Below, piece after piece: positions 34,132 to 44,700 of a stretch of DNA of 64,000 nt. Within the stretch, counting starts at the first letter, position 1. Every line of letters begins with the position of its first letter. The DNA comes from Isoetes taiwanensis. Its lineage: Eukaryota; Streptophyta; Lycopodiopsida; Isoetales; Isoetaceae. Below the pieces are notes generated by a model, which worked only from the letters and a program-made list of their open reading frames with translations, made no database searches and was not told where the DNA came from. The translations under genes and the position numbers were made by a program. The stretch spans positions 12,199,785 to 12,263,784 of the forward strand of contig JAJEKV010000038.1 of the NCBI GenBank assembly GCA_021234155.1, written 5' to 3'.

Positions 34132-34668
34132 ATGGCTCGATCATGGGACTTGAATGCCCGCGGGATACACCTACAAAAGGAAATGTACAGGGCAAAAGAA
34201 AAGCATTACGCCACACAAGAAGAAATCGAGGTCCGTTTGGGGACCGAAAGTATTAGGAAAATCCACTTGGTGGGTTGCATTCTAGATTCGGGGATGCCCA
34301 TGATTCTCTGTTGTTTAGAATATTGTTTTGTTTCATGAATGCAAGGTTGAAGAATCCGAGCAAGGAGAGGTATAATGAATATATGTGCCTTTACAAAAAA
34401 AATCACGGTGCGAGGAAGTGTGCCTGGGGAGGCATGGCCTCACGAGACTATGGTCATTATGTATTACCTTCACACAAAAAGGAAAAAGAAATAAACTGGT
34501 TGAGTTTCTGGCAACGTTAAGAGAAAAAAGGGTGAAACCTCTCCGTCCCAAGCGTAAGAGGAAGCATGCAAGCGTTTCAAATAGTGAGGAAGCGAGCAAC
34601 ATGCCACGAGATGATGCTTCCTCTCTTGAAATGACTAGGCCACAATTCAAGCCTCCTCAGTCGTAAGA
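34132..34668 (+). pseudogene. Unrecognised coding remnant in three frames
   Basis: From ATG 34132 the frame reads MARSWDLNARGIHLQKEMYR and stays hydrophilic for about 45 codons. The protein-like character then moves to a second frame ('NPSKERYNEYMCLYKKNHGA', about 34350-34500) and a third (VKPLRPKRKRKHASVSNSEE, about 34530-34668). The last looks like a nuclear-localisation-type basic tract. No domain is recognised. Its position 2.6 kb upstream of the FCP1-like relic on the same strand allows that it is the N-terminal part of the same gene, but nothing proves this. Confidence 0.35.
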
Positions 34669-36300
34669 AGAATCTCGGGGAAAATCAACGAAAAAATAGG
34701 TACTTTTCAACCCTCTTCTTCGGAACCACCATATGATGCAATTTAATATTGGGTTGTTATTTTCCGCAAAAGGTCTAGCAAGCTTGAACAATCGGGTACA
34801 CCACTTACTTCTTCATTTGGGTGTGTTGTAAGTTATGTGTAGGAAATTTGTCTTTGCTAGTTTCGAGTTGTGGTGGATAATTTCAGTTCACAAGTAGTAT
34901 GTAGCTCCAAATATGTTCAGAGACGGGTCATATGGTGCCAATTATATGTTAATAATGTAGTTTGTAGCATATGTAGTGTCACATATAGTACCAAACGTGG
35001 TACCTTATCCGAATAGTGAATTGGCTTCCATATGTTTCTATACTTAGTGTCATATGTGATGTTAGATATGGTGATACTTGTGAATGGTGGATTGTCTGCC
35101 ATATGTGGTGCCAACCATTGCGCTAAATATTGCACCACGTTATCCGCCACATATGGGGTGGTGGATGCCTGCGGATGTGGTGCCTTACGCGGCATTGTGG
35201 TGCCACATGTGGTGTCTAATGTGGCACCACTATGGATCCACATTTTGCACCACATGTGGTGTCTTTGACGCCATTTGTGGTGCGGAAGTAATGGTGGATT
35301 GCCATATGTGGTGCCTTGGGTGCATTTGGTGCCATATGTGGTGTGGCATTTGTGCCACATGCCACACCACATGTGGTGAATATGACGCCATTTGTGGTGA
35401 AAAGTTTGTCATGATGGAATTTGTGGTGTGTAAAGTGGTACTGTTGTGTCATGTGGTACTAACCTTGGATTAGTTTCAGTTGAATTCAACAGGGACTTTG
35501 GGAGAATGGATCAACTCTACAAGATCGAAGTGATTTGATGTAAGGCAAGGTTGCAAACTTGTGATCAAAGCCTGCCGGTGTGCTACAAATGAAGGTTCAA
35601 AGAACTTGAGTTCGGGGCCAGAAGATGAATAAAGATTTAAAAAAATGGGAAGGAATGATTAAGGATAAACCAAGTCGTGCTTGATCGGTATTCGGGCTAT
35701 ATGCCAAGATCGAGAGGGGCTGAGTTGAAGGAACTATTACGAACTTGAGCGGACAAAAATCGAGGGGCTTAATCTGCTTTGTCGGCCAGGAAGCTGGGCA
35801 CAACTAAACATTGAAAGTGTTGGAACAAGGTTAGAGAGGTTTACGTCTTGCAAGGACCGTCTTCCTTTATTTTGTCTTGGATCCACTACTTCGGACCTTG
35901 ATAAGGTTGAAGATTATGGTAGTGGCTGTCCATTACGTGGCAAGATCCTCCAATTGGATGGGGAAACCACTACCAACTTTGATTGAATCGAATCACCAAT
36001 ACCATCTTTATATCCGCTTTCGCCTCTTGAGGTACTTCATAACAAAATTCTGAAGTGCTTAGTATAATTGTATTCTCATTGACAAATTTGGCGTTCACTT
36101 TGCGATTTTGTAATCACTGCTATGCGTTGAGAATTGCTGTCATGAATTTTTTCTACTGACATGGGTACAAGCCTTAGGTGTGAGTAGGGAGGATCAAAAG
36201 CAACTTCAAGCCTCTTGAGGCACTTCTGGTGAGCACTTATAGGTAGCTTAGTTTACATGCTAAGGGCCTGATGTAAGGGACGGATGCCAATTAGAATTAG
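34669..36300. other. Non-coding stretch including a GTGG-rich simple repeat
   Basis: At about 34920-35470 'catatgtggtgcc' and 'tgtggtg' are repeated irregularly, giving long artefactual frames in both directions. The rest (35470-36300) has no recognised gene. Confidence 0.6.
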
Positions 36301-36350
36301 TGGACTTCCTAATCTTTCACCACGGCTTAGTCTCTTTTCTTTTGTCTGTT

Positions 36351-36417
36351 TGATGTATCTAATTTGCCCCAGGGATGAGGTCGCTCACTCATTTTAGGTG
36401 GCGAATTAGATACATCA
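36351..36417 (+). ncRNA. Hairpin unit 1 of a duplicated structured element
   Basis: Left arm 36351-36368 (TGATGTATCTAATTTGCC) pairs with 36400-36417 over 18 positions with a single G-U wobble. The loop (36369-36399) contains 'gatgaggtcgctcactcatt'. A second unit follows at 36537-36595 with a nearly identical loop but a different stem sequence. Confidence 0.6.
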
Positions 36418-36536
36418 AGCAGGAAACTCGAAAAGGGAGTAAGCCCGACATAAAACAAGATAGCAATCTTTCATCCTGGCTTAGTCTCTTCCATCCTGGC
36501 TGGCTTAGTCTCTTTTTGCTTGTCTCTTTCATTTAT

Positions 36537-36595
36537 TGTATCTAAAGTGCCCAGGATGAGATCGCTCGCTCATTTTAGGGGGCACTTTCGATATA
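36537..36595 (+). ncRNA. Hairpin unit 2 of a duplicated structured element
   Basis: Left arm 36537-36551 (TGTATCTAAAGTGCC) pairs with 36581-36595 (GGCACTTTCGATATA), with one mismatch and one G-U wobble. The loop 'gatgagatcgctcgctcatt' matches unit 1 at 18 of 20 positions. In the middle of the stem AATTTGCC/GGCGAATT in unit 1 becomes AAAGTGCC/GGCACTTT here, so both sides changed together. Flanks are also duplicated: 'cttagtctctt' before, 'aggaa' and 'agtaa' after. Confidence 0.55.
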
Positions 36596-36600
36596 TATAA

Positions 36601-37289
36601 ACAGGAACATCGTAAAGAGAGTAAAAAAGTCTGGAACTTAGTTAAAAAAACCAAAGCATAGTTACAATCAATTGTGATTCAATTCCAGGTTTGCAGAGCA
36701 TGGTGCCATTTACTAATTCAGGTCTAACTGTTCATACTGGTGACAATGACTTTGTAGCAATTGGGATATGTAGCTTACTTCTTCATCCCTACTTTGTAGA
36801 TATAGAGGTGCAATGTGGTCAGGTAGGGGGACAAGACACTCACACCCCTTCGAAAGCATTAGACCTGAGATAGAAACTCGGGCCGTCGGAAGATGCATCG
36901 AGTTACGGGAACTCGGACAAATCAGTAGATGTCAACAAATCGGTAGGTGCATCAAGTCAAGCTCCAGTAGGTGCTCCAACGGACAACAACTGCCAGATCA
37001 GCAGATGCATTAAGTCATGCTCCACACCAATACGCCAAATCGCCGGATGCATCGGAGTTAAACAAATCGTTCGGTGAATGTAAGTCACAAAGGTAACTTC
37101 CAACCTTTTTTGCCTGTCTTCTTTTTATTTTGACCCATATAGTTCTTAGATCTGTTAAATTTTTGCGGTGGAAGTGTCTCGGAGAAAAAGCAAGAGCAGA
37201 ATTCCAAGCAAAAGACACCTCAAGACATTTACGGCGTAGTTTCCAGCCCCATGATGAAGAGATCTTTGAAAGCGAGTTTCTATTTGCAC
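36601..37289. other. Possible decayed linker upstream of the FCP1-like domain
   Basis: A Ser-rich stretch is visible at about 36880-37000 (SEDASSYGNSDKSVDVNKSV, then GASSQAP), bounded by stops. It may belong to the same gene as the phosphatase-like relic. No motif was recognised. Confidence 0.3.
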
Positions 37290-37950
37290 CAAGAAATGCC
37301 GAAGAAGTTCCGCCCTGCACCAACTCTGTCCATGCGAGAAGACTACAAGGTTAAGCCCAATCCTACTTGTTTTTACTACAATGGAAACGGGTAGAAGCTA
37401 TGACAAAGAAGTCGGTTACTACCCTTTGCCAAAGAAGTTGGTGTTAAGTTGATCACACTTAACGAGAACCAAGTGGGTAGTAACTAGACCGGTGGGCCGA
37501 AGTTCATAGATTGGTGCGTCGAGAATTTTCATATAGCACTTTGGTCCAGCCCGGGGCTCAAAACTTGAGAATCATAGTTAAGGGAGCATTGATGAAACAC
37601 AAGGACAAATTCAAGTTCATATGGAATCGGGATCAATGTACCAACACAAATTTATTTAACGGTGGAAAGCCAATTTTCTTGAAGCACCTCAAAAAGGTCT
37701 GACCAATTTCAGGTTACACAAAGAGAACGTGCTTCTCATTGATTTGTGGATACAAGGGTACCTCAATGAGCCAAACACCATGATCTGTCCAAGCATTTGG
37801 AGCCACGACATAGTAGATGGCAATTTCCTCATGAATGATCTAAAGGTTTGGCTTGAGGGTTCTTTGAAGGCGGGGAATGTGCAAAGTTATGTCGAGAAAG
37901 CAACAAAATCTTTGAATATGTTTGACACCGAGGCGTCAAATTTGTATTAA
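37290..37950 (+). pseudogene. FCP1/NIF-type HAD phosphatase-like domain, decayed
   Basis: Blocks in the family order: FIDWCVENFHIALWSS (about 37502-37551), 'KFKFIWNRDQCTN' (37605-37643), 'GKPIFLKHLKKV' (37664-37699, followed by a stop) and 'NVLLIDLWIQGYLNEPNTMI' (from 37726), ending LKVWLEGSLKAGNVQSYV and a stop at 37950. This is the layout of FCP1/SCP/NIF-type C-terminal-domain phosphatases (...F.vglWSS...F.wdq..C......K...K.L......n.lliDDsp.k). The second Asp of the DD pair is Leu. The catalytic DxDxT motif is not found upstream. There are at least three in-frame stops and one frameshift, so it is a pseudogene. A related domain lies at 61648-61968. Confidence 0.7.
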
Positions 37951-39344
37951 TATGATGAAAAAACATAGAACTAAAGCCTAGAAATAGTATTATTGTGTAT
38001 ATGATGTAACCTCTCTTGACTTTTTAATTTAAACAAAGTTTTACTTCAATTGTTCATTTCTTGGCTATTTCAATGTTCCTCAAGGTTTTCAATGATCTTC
38101 CATTTCTTTGAATGTAAACTTACACCACCAAAGCCACGAGGACTGGGGTGTTAAGAGCGCACATCAAACCAGATTACTTGCCACTTGAAGTGTGTAAAAG
38201 GATGACGGGGAGCCTCTTGTGCTTGATCAAGAGGCAATGAGAATATTGGAGAAAAGTAGGAATTGGTTCGGTGACATGATAGTCCATTTCTTCATGAGGT
38301 TAGTAATTTAATATAAACAACTCAGATTTGAAGTCTTCTGTTGTTTCTTAAATCATCTTGTTTTACCAGACCTTGGACTTTGGCAGGTGTATGCACCAAT
38401 TCTACATCAAGCATGACATGGAGCAGAGAACAAGATTGCATATTAAACGGGAGTGTTGCAGCACTCCCGTTTGAAGATTCCCTTCTAAAAAACATATCAA
38501 TTATTTGAAATGGCCATTTTGTGGTACAAGTCCACAAACTCATGGTGATTACAATTTAGTATGTGCTATTTTAGCCCCCTCCCCCTTTTTCTACTGCTGT
38601 GTCTACATACCAAACACTTGAAATGGCAATTTTAGGGGTTAAGTTCAAAACATTAAGGTGATTATGATTTAGTATATGCTATTTCAACTACATTTTTATT
38701 TTTCCCACCAAGTTATTATAAACTCGGGACAAAAGAGGCTTAATTTATAATAGTTCATAAATCAAATTACAAACATTAGGCGAGAGAAAGTGCAAGATGT
38801 GATCAAGTGGTCAAGCTCTAGATGATTGATACGACTTTTTCCAGTTTAACTAGAATGAAGCTTGTGAAAACTTGCCTCATTAGTTTTTTACATTGTCAAA
38901 TAAGCCTTAATGTTCTTTACATTGTCAAATAGGCCTTAATGTTCTTTCATTTGGCGGTCCTCCATCCAAGTGAAAAAAAGCGACTTCAAATGCAAATGCA
39001 GGTGTATTTAGACTTGAAAAAATTTTACACTTCTACACTTATATTGAAGGCAATTTATTTCAGCTACATTTGTCATCTCCCCATCAAAATGTTATCCATT
39101 TCAAAGTCTCATGTCAATTTTAAATATCGTTATTAAAGAAAATACAGTAACCAAAGATTGAACAACCATTTGGCTCCGAAAATGCCAAAATCTTTTCTCA
39201 GCTCAAGGTCGTGACCTTTGGTTGAGCCTTCAGAACAACATTACAAGTGAGGGCAAAAATTATCAACGACTCTCACACAACTCTCAAGCAATCTAATTGA
39301 CAACTTTGACTAAGGGAAATGATTCTTAACCACAAATTACCAAA
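37951..39344. other. Non-coding stretch with small repeats and a hairpin
   Basis: 38446-38473 is a 12-bp hairpin (aaacgggagtgt / gcactcccgttt, loop 'tgca'). 'gtgattacaatttagtatgt' near 38542 and a close copy near 38660 mark a direct repeat of about 65 bp. 'ttacattgtcaaata(a/g)gcct' with 'taatgttct' is repeated at 38888 and 38919. No gene recognised. Confidence 0.6.
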
Positions 39345-40300
39345 TGCATTCCTGTCCCAACTTGCACAGCATTCTGCATTACACTAATGCCGGCATAGGC
39401 ATCCAGCAGAAGCAAATATCCAGCAAGAAAATTAGGATTCAGTTTGACAAGCATTCCATACCTAGTTCCATGTTCCCATGCATTTGGCAAGCACTAAGCG
39501 AGACATCAACTGATAACAACCAATGGAAGTACTCAAGCATATATTTCGGACCTCTTTCCAACATCTTTGCATGACCAAGAAGATCAATGGGTTGTAGGCC
39601 CCACATTTGCATGCAATGAGAATATTGACAAAAAGTTGCCTTGTTTGGCTTAATGCCTTCCCTTTGCATATTTTTAAAATATTGTTCCCTTTGCCTTTGC
39701 ATTGCATATCCATTATTGGCATATCCAGTAAGCATAGCATCCCATACCAGACAATCTCAGTCTGATAATCCATTGAATGCTTTGCAAGCCTCATTCATGC
39801 AGCCACATTTTGCGTACATATCCAGAAGGGCAGTTCCAACCACAACATCTGTCACATTTCCTTTCTCAACTATCATCCCATATTTTACGGCACCTGCATA
39901 TTTTGTGGTACCTGCATGTCAAGCTGCATATTTTGTGGCACCTACATGTCCACATGCTTTCAGAAACCTTGAATATGTAACTTTGTCTGCTTTTATGTTC
40001 ATCTTCTGCATTCTATTGAAATATTTCAATGCAAGAAGACCACCTTCCGGCTGGGTATATCCAAAAATCATTGTACCCCATAAGACTAAATTTTGATTTG
40101 ATAATTGATCAAGAACTGTTTGTGCCTCCTCCAGGCTTTTACATTTAGCATAAACATCAACCAGAAAGCTTCATACAACAATATCGGACAAATGTTGAGT
40201 CTTAATAATAAATTCTTGGATAACTCGCCTCGTTGCATGTCTTCACTAAATTTGCACATGGCCTTAAAACACCGATTCCATCTTGTTTTTAGCTCTTTTT
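39345..40300 (-). pseudogene. Pentatricopeptide-repeat protein (PLS/E type) fragment
   Basis: Minus-strand blocks are clear PPR sequence: FLVDVYAKCKSLEEAQTVLD (about 40180-40120), 'SNQNLVLWGTMIFGYTQPEG' (about 40105-40050), 'MNIKADKVTYSRFLKACGH' (about 40010-39955), 'VVVGTALLDMYAKCGCMNEA' (about 39845-39785), 'DCLVWDAMLTGYANNGY' after an in-frame TGA (39757-39759), 'REGIKPNKATFCQ' and, near the end, 'LNPNFLAGYLLLLDAYAGI' (about 39435-39380), which belongs to an E domain. PPR-PLS proteins bind single RNA sites in mitochondria or plastids, mostly for C-to-U editing. At least three frameshifts and one stop are present, and a short repeat of 'gcatattttgtgg' near 39895-39940 has inserted junk. No DYW deaminase is seen. 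Confidence 0.88.
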
Positions 40301-40733
40301 AGCATGCATGGTGTGGCAAGCAGATATTCGCTGCAGATCTTCATGGCAGTGGCGGATCTTCATGGCCGTGGTGGGCGATCTTCATACAAATGGCGGGCGG
40401 ATCTAGCAGAGCCACCGGTAGGCGGTTTCCGATAGGCATCGAGGCATGGTTTTGAAAGCCATAGGCAGCGGCTAAAGGTTCGATAGGCTTAGGCGATGGT
40501 TAGATAAATAAACCGGCCCGATCGGGCGAGATAAAGGGAAGGAGCAATAATTGAACAAGAAAAATAAAACCTAACTAGGTAAAAACTACAAATGATCTAC
40601 ATGGTTGAAGGGGCTTCAAATCACGCTACGGGCAAAAATAGATCACCATGCCGATTAGATCGGGATCGAAAAGGAAGATCTTGAGGAAAAAATTGAGCCT
40701 CCCCTCATTCAAACTAAAATCTTATTGGAATAC
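40301..40733. other. Non-coding stretch
   Basis: At 40335-40395 'gatcttcat(g/a)' recurs three times with about 27-bp spacing among GC-richer 'ggcggatc' phrases. No gene. Confidence 0.45.
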
Positions 40734-41575
40734 AAAGTGTATTCCGAATACATTTTCCTCTTTCTTTTAGAACCATGACCCGGTATCCCCAATTATCTTG
40801 TATCCCCACAACTGAAACAAATGACCTATGATGAGAGCATCTTATTCTTCCATCGACCTACAATGAGAGCTACGACTAACCCTAATGAAAAAAATAATTT
40901 TGAAAGACGCTTAGCCAGCGCCTTGGCTTAACCTTTAGCTAATGCCATTGCCTTATCCAATCTGAAACTAAAATGGTAGCGCGAGGTCCATAGAGAAAGA
41001 TCGTCCCGAGCAAAAAGGGCAAAAAAAACAAGTCTCTCTCTTTCTAGAAAAAAAAAAATGTATTCTGGAATACAAAGTGCATTCCGGAATACATTTCCCT
41101 CTTATGATTTGGAACCAAGATCCAGTATCTCTGATTTTAAAACAAAAAGTATCCAAAAAAAAAAAAAAAAAAAAAAAAATTAAAGGTCATCAAAATAAAT
41201 TGAAAATGCCAAAAAATCTAGTTGTTGTTTGTTTGTTTTCCCTTTCGCTAATCCCCTTCATTATTTATATTTTGTTCCTGTATCCCCGCAGAAAAAACAA
41301 ATAAAATCGTAAGGTCATTCAAATCAATTGAAACAAAAAAATTGCAAGGTCCTTTGAAAATAAAATTTAGAAAAAACTTAGAAAATTGCAAGATCGGTGT
41401 TGAGTCTCAAAAAGCATACATGACAAAAGTGTATTCCGGGAATACACTTTTGGACTTTGAACAAAACCATAAGTGTGATACGGAATACACTTTGACTTTC
41501 AAGTAAAGAAAAAATGTATTCCGGAATACACTTCTATTATTCTCAAATAGCAAAAGTGTATTCGGGAATACAATT
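40734..41575. repeat. Cluster of GTATTCCGGAATAC palindromes
   Basis: Palindromes are at 41059-41074 (tgtattc-tg-gaataca), about 41078-41094 (attccggaat core), 41430-41448 (gtgtattcc-g-ggaatacac), 41515-41530 (perfect 16-bp TGTATTCCGGAATACA) and 41557-41572 (gtattc-gg-gaatac), with half-sites at 40734-40752 and 41478-41490. Flanks of 40734 and 41059 are themselves duplicated ('ggaatacaaagtg(t/c)attcc', then 'agaaccatgacccggtatc' and a diverged copy), giving an imperfect direct repeat of about 110 bp. An A-run lies at 41155-41180. Confidence 0.85.
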
Positions 41576-42728
41576 TTGGTACTTTGAAATATTATATCAT
41601 TAAAAAATGGCTCATTGTAACCTAAAAGTACCTTTTCTGGAAAATAATCCAAGCTAACAAAATGTTGTATAGGGGCGTACCGTAAATTCTTGGTTTACTC
41701 TAAAAAACACACTTGGGTAAATTCTAAGCATTAGAAAAAGTGTCACTTTGACATAGTCAATTTTCTCTTTGCACAAAAATGAGTGATTTTGGGGGTCAAA
41801 AATGAAATTTTATGACCAAAATAATTTTTTACCTCATTTAGCTCTTTTTTGGGGAAAAAGGAATCTTCGAGGAATATTCCTTTTGCTCCCGTTTCAATGA
41901 TTTGCTCCGTTTAATATGCAACCTTGTTAGAGGTTCCATTTCATGGATCCGCTCATTTACACATTCTTGTCGATGCTTCAAAGGACAAGCTCTTGAACCC
42001 TCAACTTGCAATTTGGAATGTACCATTACGCCAGCATATTATCAATAGACCTTTGGGCCAGTGTATGTCATTATAGGTCTTGGAGGTCAACCCGGTTAAA
42101 TGTCATGCCAGTGTGTACATTTTGATAGATGTCTAGAAATGTACAAGAGCTCCAAGCATGTCATGAGTTTTGTTGAGGATGCAAACACAAAATTCCCAAG
42201 CACCATGGCTGCGCCCAAAGAAAATTACAAGTTCCCCCTAGGTCGATTCTTTGGTCGCGGTGGTCCTGCTATATGTGTCTTTGTAAAAAAGTTGTGGCTG
42301 CATTGAGTAATGCGAGACTTGGACATACTATCCCAATGCAAGGTGAGTTCGTAAATTTGAAGGTATTACTCATCCAATGTGAATCCGATATGTTTGTTGC
42401 ATGTGGTGTACCAATTTCTAGTGGCATGTTTTGTTGGACACGTGGAATGATGATTGATGTTGTGAACCTAGTTGCTCTAGTAATTATGAGGTTGCGGATC
42501 AATAGATCTTTACTTGTAATCACCGTTTGTATTTATTGTAACCAAAGAGGTTATTCTTGTAACCTATTCTTTCATTGACACTCTAATGTACATTGTTGTA
42601 TACTATTGTACACAATAGACTTTTCTAGCTGACGAGCAACACTCACGGTGGGTTCAAATCTCGAGAGAAATTGATGTATTCAAGATTCATGACAATGTGG
42701 TGATACATGTAATTGATAGATGTGGTGA
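41576..42728. other. No recognised gene; possible decayed coding sequence at 42100-42580
   Basis: Plus-strand frames at 42100-42306 (NTKFPSTMAAPKENYKFPLG, then RFFGRGG) and 42273-42578 look partly protein-like and may be one broken gene, but no motif was recognised. 42645-42660 'gggttcaaatctcgag' resembles an isolated Pol III B-box. Confidence 0.35.
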
Positions 42729-42880
42729 TGCAAATGGTGCATGTGGTGAATCATGTGGTGCATGTGGTGAATCATGTGGTGAATCATAGGTGGCATGTTG
42801 GAGCCTAGGTGGCATGTTGGAGCCTAGGTGGCATGTTTGAGCCACCTTGGCATGTTGGAGCCTAGGTGGCATATTTGAGC
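42729..42880 (-). repeat. 19-bp minisatellite, short inverted block
   Basis: After a 'catgtggtgaat' repeat (42735-42785) come five to six units of 'ctaggtggcatgttggagc' (42783-42872), the reverse complement of the minisatellite at 48830-50345 and 54595-55570. Both unit forms (…cctagg… and …ccttgg…) are present. Confidence 0.9.
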
Positions 42881-43393
42881 CTTTACATGACCTTTGTTAC
42901 ATGTTTGACTTTCATTGACCAACATGTTTGGTGAAGCGTAAGTCAACAATTGAAGTCAACAATCAATTTACACTAGCTAATTATAACTAAAAATTACTAA
43001 ACAAGTGCCAAAACCAACATAATATGATTGATGTCCAAAAAAAAGAATGGCCATTTCGGGATAGATATTTTTTTTTTTTTTTAGAAAATAAAATTATGGT
43101 CATTTTGAGGTAATTATTAGTATACCCTACTAAATCATTACGATTAAGATACTAATGGTACGAAATCCTAAAATCGTAGCCTCACGAAATTAATTTCACG
43201 CCAGCCTTTATAGGCTATGGTCGTGAGGGAGAAATATCATCAATTCTCCCAAGCGAGAATGTCGAGCGCTGCGCTCTCTCCTTCCCTCTCTGCTTCCCTT
43301 CCCGGGCCCCGTCAAGCGTCGGGCCTTGCTACCTTTGCCTTTGGGTGAGGTCCTAGCGGTTATGGCATAGGATCATGGACGATTCTTTGCGGG
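42881..43393. other. Non-coding stretch
   Basis: No gene. 43255-43345 is GC-rich and pyrimidine-rich ('ctctctccttccctctctgc'), resembling a leader or 5'-UTR, immediately before the frame at 43394. Confidence 0.4.
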
Positions 43394-43654
43394 ATGATGT
43401 CGAGCGCCACTGCGATTCTCGTCCCCAATTGGGAGAGGCTCCTCTTCGAAGCTCCTCGGGAAGCTACGAATACTCTCTTTGAAGCTTCGAGGAAGATTCC
43501 TCAATTTTCATTCATCGATGCGATTCTTCAGAGGAGGAGGTTGATTAGAAGACAACATCCGGGCGAAGAAGAAGAGACCGGTGAAGGAGGAGACGGGAAG
43601 AAGAAGACCGAAGAAGAAGAAATGTTTTGGAATTTCACAATTTTTGGAGAGTAA
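43394..43654 (+). CDS. Hypothetical first-exon candidate
   Basis: Not recognised. From ATG 43394 the frame reads MMSSATAILVPNWERLLFEA..., followed by an acidic/Gly-rich segment (HPGEEEETGEGGDGKKKTEE) and a stop at 43652-43654. A strong splice donor (GA|GTAAGT) overlaps the stop, so in a spliced transcript the frame could continue. The GC-rich leader before it supports a real 5' end of a gene or of a retroelement transcript. The repeated echo of 'tcgaagc(t)' in the frame suggests small duplications. No downstream exon was identified. Confidence 0.3.
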   Translation: MMSSATAILVPNWERLLFEAPREATNTLFEASRKIPQFSFIDAILQRRRLIRRQHPGEEEETGEGGDGKKKTEEEEMFWNFTIFGE

Positions 43655-43842
43655 GTACTAAGTAGCATGCAATTCAATTTTTGCAATCTTTTTTATAGGC
43701 TTTCTAACTTTCTTTACTTTTCTTACGGATGAAGCTTGAGGTCCGGTGAGGAAGCCCAGCATTGTTTTTTTTGTTATGATCAAGTTCAACCCACGAGGCC
43801 TTTTGTGCCTTTGTTATTTTTGAAAAAAGCGGAGATACCCAC

Positions 43843-43978
43843 AGGCCTTAGTGTCTTTCTTTGATCTCACCCATATGTATCTCAGGCCTTAGTGCCTTAA
43901 ACTTGAAACACAGGGCCTTAGTGCCTTGTAATATATGATGGCCTTAGTGCCTTTTTTGTATATATGGGCCTTGTGCCT
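43843..43978. repeat. Five-unit repeat of GGCCTTAGTGCC
   Basis: Units start at about 43843, 43885, 43914, 43940 and 43967, separated by AT-rich spacers of 14-30 bp. Looser copies ('ggccttttgtgcctt', 'ggccttgtgcaag') lie at 43797 and 44105, so the motif is spread over about 300 bases of the presumed intron or leader. Confidence 0.8.
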
Positions 43979-44143
43979 TTACGAAGTTTTACGTATTTAT
44001 AATTTATGGCCTTGTTTGAAGTGAAATACATTACGAAGTATTACATTTTCTGTTTTAATCAATTGGTTTTGTAATACCTTTTTATTATGCCTTGATTTAA
44101 TCCAGGCCTTGTGCAAGTTTAATTGATTTAATCGATTTATACC

Positions 44144-44700
44144 TTGGAATTCATTCAACATTCAAGTACAAATTTACGTAAGCGGAAGCATAAAAATGAG
44201 AATGCAAAAGCGAAACTTCTAGGTGACATGCATGCAAACGTCCCTTTCCTCTTACGCCTCATTCCCAAAATCGTATGCAAAGCCTACGATTTGCATCCTT
44301 TATTCCCAAAATTTCGCCTGCGACTTCATTCCGATCCATTAGTCCCCATCATCTATTCGCCATCTCCTTCACTCCTTCCCCATTCCATCCATCTCCTTCA
44401 CTTCGCCATGACCAAGTTCAAGACTACACTCCGGGGAACACTATCACAGCCATTGTACTCGCTCCTTTCGACCCAGCCGACGGTCGGGAATCCGTGTCTT
44501 CTGCGGAGGATCCATCTTCCTCCACCGGAGGAGGAGGCAGCGATTCTGATGGTGGCCAAGTTCCTCCACCAGGTGGAGAAGCTCATCATGGATGCACAGC
44601 AAGCCGATCACGGGTGCTCAGTGGGTGCATGCGGGTTATGATGGCGAGGAGGCGACTCCTGAAAATGAAGATGTATGCTGGGGCGACCTCCATATAGAGC
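44144..44700 (+). pseudogene. Possible coding remnant, frame uncertain
   Basis: Two overlapping frames are open (44144-44641 and 44275-44697). The more protein-like path is MTKFKTTLRGTLSQPLYSLL (from 44408) through 'ILMVAKFLHQVEKLIMDA' and, after a frameshift near 44600, 'ITGAQWVHAGYDGEEATPEN' and 'WGDLHIELKMAPFD' with a stop near 44724. No family was recognised. The shift of protein-like character between frames suggests a decayed gene or gag-like sequence. Confidence 0.3.

Noticed and set aside
34917-35473. His/Trp/Cys-rich frames of up to 151 codons
   Set aside because: The sequence is an irregular 'tgtggtgcc' simple repeat; frames overlap in several phases on both strands.
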